This document shows, in pieces, positions 43,131 through 52,035 of a stretch of DNA of 64,000 nt; positions within the stretch are counted from its first letter, which is position 1; each line of letters opens with the position of its first letter. The stretch is taken from positions 129,241-193,240 of the forward strand of contig CAZUDI010000002.1 in NCBI GenBank assembly GCA_964618975.1, given 5' to 3'. A program made the translations under genes and the position numbers. The stretch comes from CAZUDI01 sp964618975. Its GTDB lineage: Bacteria > Desulfobacterota > Desulfomonilia > UBA1062. The notes under the pieces are model-generated. The model did no database searches, was not told the DNA's origin, and saw only the letters and a program-made list of their open reading frames with translations.

Positions 43131-44540
43131 CTACACCTCCGGGGCCGCCCCGGCGCCGGCGGCGGGGCCAGCCTGGGCTCTGCCGCCGGCGGCGTGCCCC
43201 GGGCGGAAGAGCCCGCGGCGCACGTCCCGCATGACCACCGCAGCGGTGACCAGGAAGGCGCAGACATCCGCCAGGGGGAAGGCGGCCCAGATGCCTGTGA
43301 GCCCCCAGATGCCAGGCAGGATCAGCACCAGGGGGATGAGGAAGATCACCTGGCGCGCTATGCTCAGGATCAGGGCCGGGCCTGTCCGTCCCAGGGCCTG
43401 GTAGAACCCCCCGGCCACCATCTGGGCCCCGATCAGGAAGGCGGCGGCGAAGATGAAACGCAGCGCCACCTTTCCACTCGCGATCAGGGAAGGGTCGGCC
43501 GAAAAGAGCCGGATCAGCCAGGCGGGGAAGATCATCATGACCACGAAGGCAAACGTCGTCACAATGCTGGCGCTGGTGACCGCCAGGGCCACGGCCTGCC
43601 GCACGCGCCCGAGCTGGCGCGCGCCGTAGTTGAAGCCCACAATCGGCTGCATGCCCTGGATGATGCCCATGGCCGGCATGAGGAACATCATGAGGATTCT
43701 GTTGCTCACGCCGAAGGCCGCCAGCGCCACCGCGCTGCCGTACGCCACCAGCTGAGCGTTGATCACGAGATACATGACGTAGCCCGCGGCATGCCGCACA
43801 AAGGCCGGCAGGCCGACAATGACGATCTCACGTACAACGACGATTGTCGGCAGCAGGTGGCGCAGCTTGGGCCTCAAGGCGCTGTGGCCGCTCAAGAAAT
43901 ACCCGCCGAGCAGGGCCGCAGACACGGCCTGGGCTATCACGGTCGCCAGGGCCGCCCCCCTGACCCCCCACTTGAAGGTGAAGATGAAGAGCGGGTCGAG
44001 GACCAGGTTGATCAGCCCTGCCAGGATCATGCTCGTCATGGCCAGGCGCGCATTGCCCTCGGCCCGCACGATGCTTGCGACCGCCATGGCGAAGACCAGG
44101 AAGACCGACCCGCCCAGCACGATCCTCAGGTAGTCGCTGGCGTAGGGCAGGATGGCCTCGGTGGCCCCGATGGAACGCAGCAGGGGAACGGCCAGCAGCA
44201 GGCCCGTCAAGGCCACCAGGGCCCCGATGAGCACGACAAGGGAGATCACGTTGCCCAGGACCCGGCTGGCCTCCTCCCCCCTCCCGGCCCCCAGGCGCCG
44301 GGAGATGATGGAGGAGCCCCCCATGCCCACCATCCCGGCCAGGGCCATCAGCAGCGTCTGGAAAGGCAGGGCGATCGAGACCCCGGCCAGGCCGTCGGTG
44401 CCCACACCCCGGCCGATGAAGATGGCATCCGCGACGTTGTACAGGGCGTTCACCAGCATCCCGACGATGGCCGGGGTCGAAAGGTGCAACAGCAGCACGC
44501 CGACCTTCTCGGTCCCCAGGCGTTCGGTGCGGCTCTTCAC
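43131..44540 (-). CDS. MATE family efflux transporter
   Basis: A 469-residue inner-membrane antiporter with twelve hydrophobic segments in two six-helix halves. It shows GVGTDGLAGVSIALPFQTLL near the start of helix 2 and GMGGSSIISRRLGAGRGEEA, the usual MATE segments, with the second-half equivalent GMQPIVGFNYGARQLGR. It probably exports cationic drugs or metabolites in exchange for Na+ or H+. The start is GTG, overlapping the MarR stop by four bases (GTGA), so the two are translationally coupled and MarR likely controls the pump. Confidence 0.92.
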   Translation of the reverse strand: MKSRTERLGTEKVGVLLLHLSTPAIVGMLVNALYNVADAIFIGRGVGTDGLAGVSIALPFQTLLMALAGMVGMGGSSIISRRLGAGRGEEASRVLGNVISLVVLIGALVALTGLLLAVPLLRSIGATEAILPYASDYLRIVLGGSVFLVFAMAVASIVRAEGNARLAMTSMILAGLINLVLDPLFIFTFKWGVRGAALATVIAQAVSAALLGGYFLSGHSALRPKLRHLLPTIVVVREIVIVGLPAFVRHAAGYVMYLVINAQLVAYGSAVALAAFGVSNRILMMFLMPAMGIIQGMQPIVGFNYGARQLGRVRQAVALAVTSASIVTTFAFVVMMIFPAWLIRLFSADPSLIASGKVALRFIFAAAFLIGAQMVAGGFYQALGRTGPALILSIARQVIFLIPLVLILPGIWGLTGIWAAFPLADVCAFLVTAAVVMRDVRRGLFRPGHAAGGRAQAGPAAGAGAAPEV

Positions 44541-45025
44541 CCCCGCACCTCCCCTGCCCCCCCGGGACCATCCTCACCGATCCCACCAGGGCCCGGGGCC
44601 GCCGCGGCACTGAGGCCCTCGTCCACCTTCCTGAGCAGCGCCGCCAGGGCGGCGAGCTCGTCTTCGCTGATCCCGGCCGTGAAGGCCCGCCTCAGGGCCT
44701 CCCGGATCTCGGAAAGCCGCTCCTCGAGACCCCGGCCGCGTGCGGTGAGGAAGACACGCCACGCCCGCCCGTCGCGGCGGTCGCGCTCGCGCGTGACATA
44801 GCCCAGGCCCTCCAGCTTCTTGAGCGCCCGGCCCACGTTGCTGCGGTCGATCTCGAGCGCGGCGACCAGCTCCTCCTGGCTGCAGCCGTCCGCGCGGTAG
44901 AGCCTCACCAGCAGGCGCATCTCGGCGTGGCCCATCCCCAAAGGCACCAGCGCGCGCTCCATGATGCGGCGCCGCTTCTGCATGATGCTGTGCAGAAAGG
45001 CGAACAGATCGTCCTGGGTCGACAT
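44537..45025 (-). CDS. MarR family transcriptional regulator
   Basis: A 162-residue winged-helix regulator: MGHAEMRLLVRLYRADGCSQ, EELVAALEIDRSNVGRALKK and LEGLGYVTRERDRRDGRAWR form the MarR wing and recognition helix. The C-terminal tail is Gly/Pro-rich. The ATG with AGGAGG five bases upstream was preferred to a start 26 codons earlier. It is first of a two-gene unit with the MATE pump. Confidence 0.9.
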   Translation of the reverse strand: MSTQDDLFAFLHSIMQKRRRIMERALVPLGMGHAEMRLLVRLYRADGCSQEELVAALEIDRSNVGRALKKLEGLGYVTRERDRRDGRAWRVFLTARGRGLEERLSEIREALRRAFTAGISEDELAALAALLRKVDEGLSAAAAPGPGGIGEDGPGGAGEVRG

Positions 45026-45102
45026 TCCGGCCTCCTGAGGCGACACCCTACTATTAATTGCGTGCGCACGCAAGCTTATTTTATCCCCGGCTCCCCGCTG
45101 CA

Positions 45103-45176
45103 CACTCCGGGGACACGATACTTAATTATCAGAAATCCCGCACTCCGGGGACACGATACTTAATTATCAGAAATCC
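45103..45176. repeat. 36-base tandem direct repeat, two copies
   Basis: Two identical 36-base copies (45103-45138 and 45141-45176), period 38, each beginning CACTCCGGGGACACGATACT. This GGGGACACGATACTTAATT-type sequence resembles repeats I associate with REP-associated (Y1) transposases. A remnant of such a transposase lies at 49880-50079. Confidence 0.7.
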
Positions 45177-45320
45177 ATAAGACTCAGGGGGTTGACCCTG
45201 TATCAGGGAACCCGGCCGTCTCCCGCAATATGTATAACCCTCGTTTGCGCTGGTGCCGGGGGCAGGGTGATGCCTTCCGGACCTGTGTCTAAAGCGGAAA
45301 GGGCCGCAGGACCGGAGCTG

Positions 45321-45755
45321 TCAGACGCTCTCGTCGATCCGGGTCGTGGTGCTTGCGTCCGCGAGCCGGGCGTAGCCCTTGACGAGCGCCATGAGGTCCT
45401 CGGCACTCATCGAAAGCAGGTCCAGGGCCTCGGTGCCGTCTGATTCCGAGTCACCGGTGGCGGTGATCTTCTCCACCAGGTCGGGGTTGCTCAGGACGAG
45501 CTTGCGGGTCTGGTTGGTCAGCAGGAGGTCAAAGAGGGAATCGTCCCCGCTGTCCGAGTCGCTGTCGAGGTAATCGAGCAGGGTCCGGGACAGATCCAGG
45601 GACCGGCGCGAGAGGCTCACCGCATCCACGATGCCCGTGTCCGTGGTCTCATTCAGGGCCTGTTTGAGGGCCTCCAGCGTATCGCTCGCAGACGAGGCTT
45701 TCGTGCTCGAAAGCAGGCTGGAGAGCAGATCGCTCAGACCGCCGATGTTCGACAT
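45321..45755 (-). CDS. small acidic hypothetical protein
   Basis: A 144-residue protein rich in Ser, Leu and Asp, entirely helical in appearance, with leucine-heavy heptads (SNIGGLSDLLSSLLSSTKAS, SRRSLDLSRTLLDYLDSDSD). It has no cysteine, signal peptide or membrane helix. The ATG chosen follows CAGGAGG. It stands alone between the MarR-MATE unit and the PsiE-like gene. Amphipathic helices suggest a protein-binding or granule-associated role, which is only a guess. Confidence 0.6.
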   Translation of the reverse strand: MSNIGGLSDLLSSLLSSTKASSASDTLEALKQALNETTDTGIVDAVSLSRRSLDLSRTLLDYLDSDSDSGDDSLFDLLLTNQTRKLVLSNPDLVEKITATGDSESDGTEALDLLSMSAEDLMALVKGYARLADASTTTRIDESV

Positions 45756-46068
45756 GGGTTGTCCTCCTGGCGATCCCATTATCGTCAATTTCCAGGAAAA
45801 ATCAACAACTTCTTGTCATTGCTATCCATACCGGCGACGCCCTCACGGCAGCCCTGCCCCACCCGGCGGGGGCACTGCCTCTGAGCGGGTTTCTGGCAGG
45901 GCTTCTCCGAGGATGACCGCACGGGGGACATGCCGCTTTCGCCCTCCCGGCCAAAGGGCAGGCCTGCGGGGCCGGACATTCGCGTGAAGGCGGCACAAGG
46001 CCCGCTGCAAGCCGGCGGGACGACCGCGGCGCGTCCCGTCAGAGAAGCGGAAAACCCGGGTTCCGGGT
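45756..46068. other. intergenic stretch with a hairpin
   Basis: About 310 bases without a supported gene. GCCCTGCC (45851-45858) and GGCAGGGC (45895-45902) can pair around a 36-base loop that itself holds CCACCCGGCGGGGG. Confidence 0.4.
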
Positions 46069-46557
46069 TCAGGGCCTCCTGCGCGAGATCAGCCAGTAGG
46101 TAACCCCCAGGCTCATCACCACCGCCGCTGTGGCGAAGATGTAATCCGCGGTGAGCACGGAGAAATCGAGGATAATCACCTTCCGGGCAATGGCCATCAG
46201 CGCGGTCGCGATGACCAGTTGCACCGGAAAGGCCTTCTCGGACAGATACATCGTGATATTCACGAATATCTCGATGGCGATCAGCACGGCCAGGAAGGCC
46301 CCGAAGGTGGCCAGAATATCATTGATGCTCAGCAGCATGAAGGGGGGGGCCAGCAGGCGCTGGTACAGGACATAGATGACGTCGCCGATCCCCCAGATGA
46401 TCACCAGCACCATGAGGATGGCCAGAAATCTCAGGGAAAGCCTGATGATACTGTGCAGGGATCGCACAACGGGATCCCGGTGTGCGCTATACAGATCGTG
46501 ACCCGGGTCATGGCAGTAATCCTTCCTGGTCTCTTCGGACTTCCTGTCTTCGGGCAT
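46069..46557 (-). CDS. PsiE-like (phosphate-starvation-inducible) membrane protein
   Basis: A 162-residue inner-membrane protein. A hydrophilic N terminus (1-35) precedes four helices, about 40-62, 78-102, 110-126 and 134-155. The conserved ILATFGAFLAVLIAIEIFVN, TMYLSEKAFPVQLVIATALM and ARKVIILDF segments match the PsiE family. The family's role is unknown beyond phosphate-starvation induction in enterobacteria. A single-gene unit. Confidence 0.85.
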   Translation of the reverse strand: MPEDRKSEETRKDYCHDPGHDLYSAHRDPVVRSLHSIIRLSLRFLAILMVLVIIWGIGDVIYVLYQRLLAPPFMLLSINDILATFGAFLAVLIAIEIFVNITMYLSEKAFPVQLVIATALMAIARKVIILDFSVLTADYIFATAAVVMSLGVTYWLISRRRP

Positions 46558-46739
46558 TCACACCCCTCCTGGACATGGAGCATATTACTATAAAAAACCG
46601 GTAGGAATCCACACTTCTCTTGGCACCCGGAGGAGTGCCCGGGGGGCACCCTGCCCGGGTCCCCCAGGCCTTTAGGATCTCTGACGGACATAAAGGCCGG
46701 TCGCAGGTTCGAAGGGGCCACTGGGGGGTTGCGTCATTG

Positions 46740-46754
46740 TAGACGACTGGTCTA
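46740..46754. promoter_or_regulatory. TAGAC-N5-GTCTA operator at the TetR start codon
   Basis: A perfect inverted repeat TAGAC-GACTG-GTCTA ends two bases before the TetR start codon. The TAGAC/GTCTA half-sites are those of NemR-type TetR repressors, and the adjacent gene encodes a NemR-like protein, so autorepression is likely. It occupies the usual ribosome-binding position. Confidence 0.6.
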
Positions 46755-46756
46755 TT

Positions 46757-47359
46757 ATGGGGCCTATGGGAAGCCGTGATACGCGGAAGGCCATCATCCT
46801 GGCCGGGAGCCGGCTCATTCACGAGAAGGGCTACCACCACACCGGGCTGCAGGAGATCCTGCGGGAGGCGGGCGTGCCCAAGGGATCCTTCTACTTCTAC
46901 TTCAAGAGCAAAGAGGATTTCGGTCTCCAGGTGATCGAGGCCTATGCCGGCTTCATCCTGCACACGGCCAGCGCGATGCTCGGCGCAGAGGGCGTGCCCC
47001 CGCTCACCCGGCTGGAGCGCTTCTTCGACTTCTTCCAGCAGCACTTCGAGCGCCAGGGTCTGCGCTGCGGCTGCCCCATCGGCAACCTCGTGCAGGAGAT
47101 GAGCGATCAAAACGAGGCCTTCCGCCTCAAGCTCGCATCCCTCCATGACGCGATCTGCGGCCTGCTGGAGCGCTGCCTTATCGAGGCGCAGACGGAAGGC
47201 GAGATCCCGGGCGGCCTCGACGCCCGCGAGACCGCCGAGTTCATCTTCGACGGCTGGGAGGGGGCCGTCATGCACATGAAACTAGCCCGCAGCGCAGAGC
47301 CGCTTGCCACGTTCAGGAAGATTCTCTTCGGCAGCGTGCTGAACGGCCCGGATGCCTGA
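46757..47359 (+). CDS. TetR family regulator, NemR/AcuR-like
   Basis: A 200-residue repressor: helix-turn-helix near 10-55 (KGYHHTGLQEILREAGVPKG, SFYFYFKSKEDF) and a TetR ligand domain with RCGCPIGNLVQEM. The cysteine at 106 falls at the position of the redox- and electrophile-sensing cysteine of NemR; C104 is an extra. It sits 80 bases upstream of a molybdopterin oxidoreductase gene and probably controls it. An ATG three codons later is also possible; there is no clear ribosome binding site because the operator occupies that place. Confidence 0.87.
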   Translation: MGPMGSRDTRKAIILAGSRLIHEKGYHHTGLQEILREAGVPKGSFYFYFKSKEDFGLQVIEAYAGFILHTASAMLGAEGVPPLTRLERFFDFFQQHFERQGLRCGCPIGNLVQEMSDQNEAFRLKLASLHDAICGLLERCLIEAQTEGEIPGGLDARETAEFIFDGWEGAVMHMKLARSAEPLATFRKILFGSVLNGPDA

Positions 47360-47439
47360 TTGGGAAAGCACGGCACTGACTATACTGAATGACAGCGCCG
47401 GGATTGATCCCCCGGCGCCTTGAAAGAGGGAGGCTTACC

Positions 47440-49677
47440 ATGGGAGTGTGGCACAAGACCGGCTGCGTGCTCTGCGCGCAGAACTGCGGGCTCGAGGTCC
47501 TGGTGGAGGACAACCGCATCACAAAGGTCAAAGGCGATAGAGACAACCCCCGCAGCCGGGGCTATGTCTGCCGCAAGGGGATGCACGTCGCCTGGCACCA
47601 GCACCACGCGCAGCGCCTGACCCACCCGCTCAAGCGCATTGACGGACGCTTCGAGCGGATCTCCTGGGAGCAGGCCCTGAGCGAGATCGCCGAGCGGCTG
47701 CGGTCAATCACGGCTACGCACGGCCCCCGTTCGTTCGCCTACATGGGCGGGGGCGGCCAGGGCTGCCACTTCGAGGCCGCCTTCGGCGTGCGCCTGATGC
47801 GCGCGCTGGGCTCGCGCTACCACTACAGCGCGCTGGGCCAGGAGCTGACGGGCATCTTCTGGGCCCACGGCCGCGCCACGGGCCGGCAGTACCTCTACAC
47901 CATCCCGGACGAGAATAACACCGACATGCTGCTGGCCGTGGGCTGGAACGGCATGCAGTCGCACCAGATGCCGCGGGCCCCGCTGGTGCTCAAGGGGATC
48001 GCCCAAGACCCCGAAAAGCTCCTGGTGGTCATCGACCCGCGCAAGTCGGAGACCGCGGCCATCGCCGACATCCACCTGCCGCTCAGGCCCGGCACCGATG
48101 CCCTGCTCGCCCGCGCCATGATCGCCATCATCCTGCAGGAGGGCTGGCACGACCGGGAGTACATCGCGGCGCACGTAAGCGGCTTTGCCGAGATCGCGCC
48201 CTGGTTCAGGGGCTTCGACGCCCGCGAGGCGATCCGGGTCTGCGGCCTGGACTACGAGGAGGTAAGACGCCTCTGCCGCGAGCTGGGCCAGCGCCGCTGG
48301 TGCCTGCATACCGACCTGGGCGTGTACATGAACCGCCACTCCACGGCAACGACCTACCTGTACGTGGTCCTCCTGGCCATCTGCGGGCGTCTCTTAGTGC
48401 CGGGCGGCAACGTCATCCCCGGCCACCTCATGCCCATCGGGGCCCACACCGACGAGCGCGACCCCAAGACCTGGCGCACGGTGACCACCGGCTTCCCGGC
48501 CCTGATGGGCGTGTTCCCGCCCAACGTGATGCCCGAGGAGATCCTGAGCGACCACCCCGAACGGCTGCGGGCGGTGCTGTGCTGCGGGTCGAACCCCCTG
48601 CGCTCGTACGCCGACACCGCGGCCTATGAGGAGGCCTGCGGCAGGCTCGAGTTGCTGGTGACCTGCGAGCTGGCCTTCACCGAGACGGCCGCCCTCTCGC
48701 ACTACGTGCTGCCGGCGCGCTCCGGGTACGAGTCGTGGGACGGCACCTTCTTTGCCTTCACCTTCCCGGAGGTCTACTTCCAGATGCGCCGCCCCATCGT
48801 GGAGCCTTCTGGCGAGCCGCTCGAGGTCTCTCAGATCATCACGGGGATCGCCGCCAAGCTGGGGCTCATCCCGCCCATCCCGGAGGCGCTCTCCCGGGCC
48901 GCCGGGCAGGACCGCCTGACCTTCGGGGCAGAGCTGATGAACTTCGCCGGGAAGACGCCTCAGGCCCTGGCCAACCTGCCCTTCGTCCTGGCCCGGACCC
49001 TGGGGGAAGAGCTGGGGTCGGCCAACCTGGCCGCGCTCTGGGGCATGCTGCAGGTGTTGCCCCCAGACTTCCGCAGCGAGGCCGAGCGCGCCGGGTTCAC
49101 AGGCGGCCCCACCCTGGGCGAGGAGCTCTTCCAGGCCGTGCTCGACCACCCCGAGGGGCTCGTCCTGGGGCTGAGCGATAAGGACAACAACTTCGGGAAG
49201 CTCCGCACGGAAGACGGGAAGCTGAACATCCACGTGCCCGAGATGGAGGCGTGGATTCAAAGCATCGATGCGGCCTCCGAGGAAGAGGCCCTCAAGCCGG
49301 ACAAAGACTTCCCGCTGATCCTCAATGCCGGGCGCCACATGCAGATGAACGCCAACACCCTCATGCGCGACCCGGCCTGGAACGAGGGGCTGCGGGCCTG
49401 CACCCTGGCCATGCACCCGGACGACGCCGAGGACCTGGGCCTTGTGGACGGCCAGACGGTCAGGGTCGTCACCGCCGCCGGGCAGGCCCGGATCGAGCTG
49501 GAAATCAGCGCGGCGGCGCGCGCGGGCCAGGTGCTCATCCCGCACGGCTTCGGCCTGGTGTACCAGGGGGAAACCTCCGGGGTCAACGTCAACCGGCTCA
49601 CGAAGAACACGCACCGCGACCGCTTCGCCGCCACGCCCCTGCACCGCTATGTGCCCTGCCGCGTGGAACCGCTGTGA
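47440..49677 (+). CDS. molybdopterin-dependent oxidoreductase (formate dehydrogenase/DMSO reductase family)
   Basis: A 745-residue cytoplasmic-type enzyme, with no Tat signal. The N-terminal [4Fe-4S] site has C9, C12, C16 and C44 (GCVLCAQNCGLEV, then GYVCRKG). Cofactor-binding segments follow: FAYMGGGGQGCHFE, GWNGMQSHQMPRAP, VVIDPRKSETAAIADIHLPL, and the C-terminal dinucleotide domain LILNAGRHMQMNANTLMRDP. Its last residues fit the DMSO-reductase family. Substrate unknown; no partner subunits adjoin. The ATG follows GGGAGG. Control by the NemR-like TetR protein upstream would link it to electrophile or aldehyde stress (inference). Confidence 0.88.
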   Translation: MGVWHKTGCVLCAQNCGLEVLVEDNRITKVKGDRDNPRSRGYVCRKGMHVAWHQHHAQRLTHPLKRIDGRFERISWEQALSEIAERLRSITATHGPRSFAYMGGGGQGCHFEAAFGVRLMRALGSRYHYSALGQELTGIFWAHGRATGRQYLYTIPDENNTDMLLAVGWNGMQSHQMPRAPLVLKGIAQDPEKLLVVIDPRKSETAAIADIHLPLRPGTDALLARAMIAIILQEGWHDREYIAAHVSGFAEIAPWFRGFDAREAIRVCGLDYEEVRRLCRELGQRRWCLHTDLGVYMNRHSTATTYLYVVLLAICGRLLVPGGNVIPGHLMPIGAHTDERDPKTWRTVTTGFPALMGVFPPNVMPEEILSDHPERLRAVLCCGSNPLRSYADTAAYEEACGRLELLVTCELAFTETAALSHYVLPARSGYESWDGTFFAFTFPEVYFQMRRPIVEPSGEPLEVSQIITGIAAKLGLIPPIPEALSRAAGQDRLTFGAELMNFAGKTPQALANLPFVLARTLGEELGSANLAALWGMLQVLPPDFRSEAERAGFTGGPTLGEELFQAVLDHPEGLVLGLSDKDNNFGKLRTEDGKLNIHVPEMEAWIQSIDAASEEEALKPDKDFPLILNAGRHMQMNANTLMRDPAWNEGLRACTLAMHPDDAEDLGLVDGQTVRVVTAAGQARIELEISAAARAGQVLIPHGFGLVYQGETSGVNVNRLTKNTHRDRFAATPLHRYVPCRVEPL

Positions 49678-49750
49678 CTGCACTCATGGACAATTACGGG
49701 TGCATGATGGGAAACAGATTGGGATGAAAAAACGCTTCAGCTTTGTTTGA

Positions 49751-49784
49751 CTGGGGGAAACTTCTTGCAAGAAGTTTCCCCCAG
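49751..49784. repeat. 34-base perfect palindrome, family B
   Basis: CTGGGGGAAACTTCTTG (49751-49767) is followed directly by its exact reverse complement (49768-49784), with no loop. The tail CCCCCTTTCAAGAAC matches the other family B copies. It lies 70 bases after the molybdopterin enzyme gene and could serve as a terminator without T run. Confidence 0.7.
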
Positions 49785-49879
49785 CCCCCTTTCAAGAACA
49801 TCGCGTCTTAATCAGGGGGATGAACCCCAAAGCCAGCCCAGGATGAGAAACGCCCCAGTCAGAGACAGCCTCGCCCACC

Positions 49880-50079
49880 TTACCCGAGATTCATCATTCG
49901 CGCATATCGGCGATGCGCTTCTCCCATAGCAGTGCGCACTGTTCGCGCATTGCCGGGAACACCGATCAGGTGCGTATGACGGGGCATCAGGCAGTAACAC
50001 CTAACGCCTCCTCCGCATCGACCGCACCCTTCGGACATCAAGTCAGAGAGCACCGCATGTCCCGAGCATTCTCCCCCGG
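49880..50079 (-). pseudogene. REP-associated tyrosine transposase (Y1) remnant, next to a gap
   Basis: On the minus strand GVRCYCLMPRHTHLIGVP followed by GEAHRRYARMMN matches the catalytic region of Y1/RAYT-type transposases (YCLMPNHVHLI, then the tyrosine helix). Sequence upstream vanishes in the N run and the frame ends right after MMNLG, so only the middle remains. A partial family A repeat with ATCAGGGGGATGAACCCC lies just beyond, near 49808-49835. Confidence 0.75.
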
Positions 50080-50089
50080 NNNNNNNNNN
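50080..50089. other. scaffold gap (run of N)
   Basis: Ten N bases within the transposase remnant. Repeated transposase copies are a usual cause of contig breaks. The adjoining 50090-50190 holds no gene. Confidence 0.9.
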
Positions 50090-50190
50090 GCTCAGCTCTA
50101 CCAATGCCCTTCAAAAATGTTTTGAACATATCAAGCTATTTCAAGCCGTCAGTTATCTCAGTTTTCAAGCTTGATTTTTCGCGCCGCGCT

Positions 50191-51831
50191 TCAGAAGGCC
50201 GCGAGCCGCTCCTGTTTGAGGAAGGCCTTCTGCTGCGCGCGGGTCATGGGCGGCAGCGGCCAGGGTATGTAGTCCTGCGCGCGCTCCTCGGGGGTGAGCG
50301 GGCGGGTCTCGAAGAACCTGTCGCGCTCGTCCAGGGGGCAGTCGATCCAGACCCCCTTCCGGATCAGGCGCTTGCGCGCGTGCACCTGCTGGAGCGTGCC
50401 GATGAGCATGCGCAGAAGCTGCCGGTTCTTCAGGGGCGAAAGCAGGGAATTGCGGAGCCCGAGTCCGCGGATGATGATCATGGGCGAGTCCTGGGGGCTG
50501 GGCATGCAGCCCGGGATGTGATCATCCACGTAAGACCTGAGCCACTGGGAACAACTCCCCATGGCGAGTTTGTAGCCGGGAAGCGCCGCGATGGCCGCGG
50601 CGTCGTAGGGGATGCCGTCGGCGTCATAATAAAAGCGCCCGCCCCCGATCTCCACCCCGGCCCCGATGACCAGTACGGCCTCGAAATCCGTGGGCTGGCC
50701 CAGGTGGGCGATGGTCTCGAAGATCACGTTGACCGAGGGCACGCACCCGCCCAAGCAGGCCCGCTCCATCTCGCGCACCGTCTCCGGCGCGATGGGGCCG
50801 GGCTCGGCCACCTTTGGAGCCTGATTCTTCATGTGCCCCACGAGCACCCGCACCTGCGGGAAGCGCTCCCGGAAACGCGCGGTGAAAAGCGAGCGGTCGG
50901 CCGGCCGGAAAGGGATACGGGGCTCCTGACCGATCACCCGCACCTGCGGGTCGCCGAAGCCCAGAGACGTGGCGTGGCGGATCAGCTTGACCTCGTCCGG
51001 GTCGTGGCCCATGATGCGCGTGGCCACGCGGTCGGTCTCCACGCTGTTGTCCCCGCTGACGATCACCCGGGAGTCCACCGGGTCGATGGGTCCGGGGGTA
51101 TTGCCCTCGCCGCCTACGATGCCGTCGATGATCACCAGATCGGGCCGGAAGAGGTAGAGCATGTCTACCAGCTTCTCGTCGATCAGGTAGTTGTGGTTGC
51201 GCTGACGCAGGTTGTAGGGGATGGTGCCCATGGCGTTCTTGAACCCCAGGGTGACCACGGTAAAGGGGTTGGTCTTGAGCTTGGGCACCGAAATGTAGAA
51301 GGCCTGGCCCTCTACGATCTCCGTATAGAGCCGGGGGATATAGATCTCCTGCATCACGCGCGCCTTCGGCAGGATGTAGCGCTCAACGGGCTGCTCTTCG
51401 AGCGGCACGAGCTCGAGGCCCCGGTGTCGCGCCAGGCGGTCCAGGCCCGCGATCTTGAAGCTCGCCCGCGTGGGCATGCCCCTGCCCGAGGACTCCGCAA
51501 TGACGATCGGCCCGGCATGGGGCTGGAGGAACTCCACGATGGCGTCCAGCACGCGCGGGTCCGTGTTGTTGGGGTACTGGTCGCGGATGAAGCCCACCTT
51601 GTGCTCCACCATGACCAGGTTGGGCTTGATGATCACCTTTCTGCCCCGCAGCCGGTCCAGAAACCCGGTGTGACGATCGAGCTCGCTCAGGTTCTGAAAG
51701 ACGACCCGCCGAATCTCCTGCACATCCGCGCGGGCCGCGTAGGCCGGGGTGCCGTAGGATGAAGGCAGACAGACATACTCTTTCTGGAAGTCCATCGCTT
51801 CCGCCCGTGAGACGACCACGTAACTGCTCAT
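50191..51831 (-). CDS. DUF362 domain protein
   Basis: A 546-residue cytoplasmic protein with the DUF362 landmarks VIIKPNLVMVEHK, GPIVIAESSGRGMPT, SVPKLKTNPFTVVTLGFKNA, MGTIPYN and VIIDGIVGGEGNTPGP. The family is uncharacterised; members are often fused to ferredoxin domains, but this one has none. It is longer than usual by about 150 residues, with a C-terminal part (from about 400) containing GCMPSPQDSPMIIIRG and a basic, Pro-rich end. The ATG used opens SSYVVVSRAEAM; no strong ribosome binding site. It is divergent from the iteron-flanked regulator. Confidence 0.8.
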   Translation of the reverse strand: MSSYVVVSRAEAMDFQKEYVCLPSSYGTPAYAARADVQEIRRVVFQNLSELDRHTGFLDRLRGRKVIIKPNLVMVEHKVGFIRDQYPNNTDPRVLDAIVEFLQPHAGPIVIAESSGRGMPTRASFKIAGLDRLARHRGLELVPLEEQPVERYILPKARVMQEIYIPRLYTEIVEGQAFYISVPKLKTNPFTVVTLGFKNAMGTIPYNLRQRNHNYLIDEKLVDMLYLFRPDLVIIDGIVGGEGNTPGPIDPVDSRVIVSGDNSVETDRVATRIMGHDPDEVKLIRHATSLGFGDPQVRVIGQEPRIPFRPADRSLFTARFRERFPQVRVLVGHMKNQAPKVAEPGPIAPETVREMERACLGGCVPSVNVIFETIAHLGQPTDFEAVLVIGAGVEIGGGRFYYDADGIPYDAAAIAALPGYKLAMGSCSQWLRSYVDDHIPGCMPSPQDSPMIIIRGLGLRNSLLSPLKNRQLLRMLIGTLQQVHARKRLIRKGVWIDCPLDERDRFFETRPLTPEERAQDYIPWPLPPMTRAQQKAFLKQERLAAF

Positions 51832-51977
51832 GCATTCACCCCCCCATTAAGATGCCGGCAAGATACGCCCGGCCTGCCGCGGCGTAGCGCCGACACGCAG
51901 CATTGGCTTCACCCCGGCGTCTGAAATCATAGCAGCAACCCCTGACCCATGCAACCGACACGGGATCCCCCCCTGAG

Positions 51978-52029
51978 GTTGACAATATTTTATATTTATA
52001 GTTGACAATAGGTTGACGATAACTATCAT
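51978..52029 (+). promoter_or_regulatory. three-iteron array and promoter of the HTH-ATPase regulator
   Basis: GTTGACAAT occurs at 51978-51986 and 52001-52009 and GTTGACGAT at 52012-52020 (start spacing 23 and 11). The second iteron supplies a -35 TTGACA (52002-52007) that is 16 bases from TATCAT (52024-52029). Transcription would begin at about the ATG (52036), giving a leaderless message. The same array recurs after the gene. Confidence 0.7.
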
Positions 52030-52035
52030 ATCCTC

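Noticed and set aside
45103..45176. CRISPR array
   Set aside because: There are only two copies with a two-base spacer, and no cas gene is present.
46707..46716. tRNA T-arm-like GGTTCGAA
   Set aside because: No acceptor stem, anticodon arm or D arm can be drawn around it.
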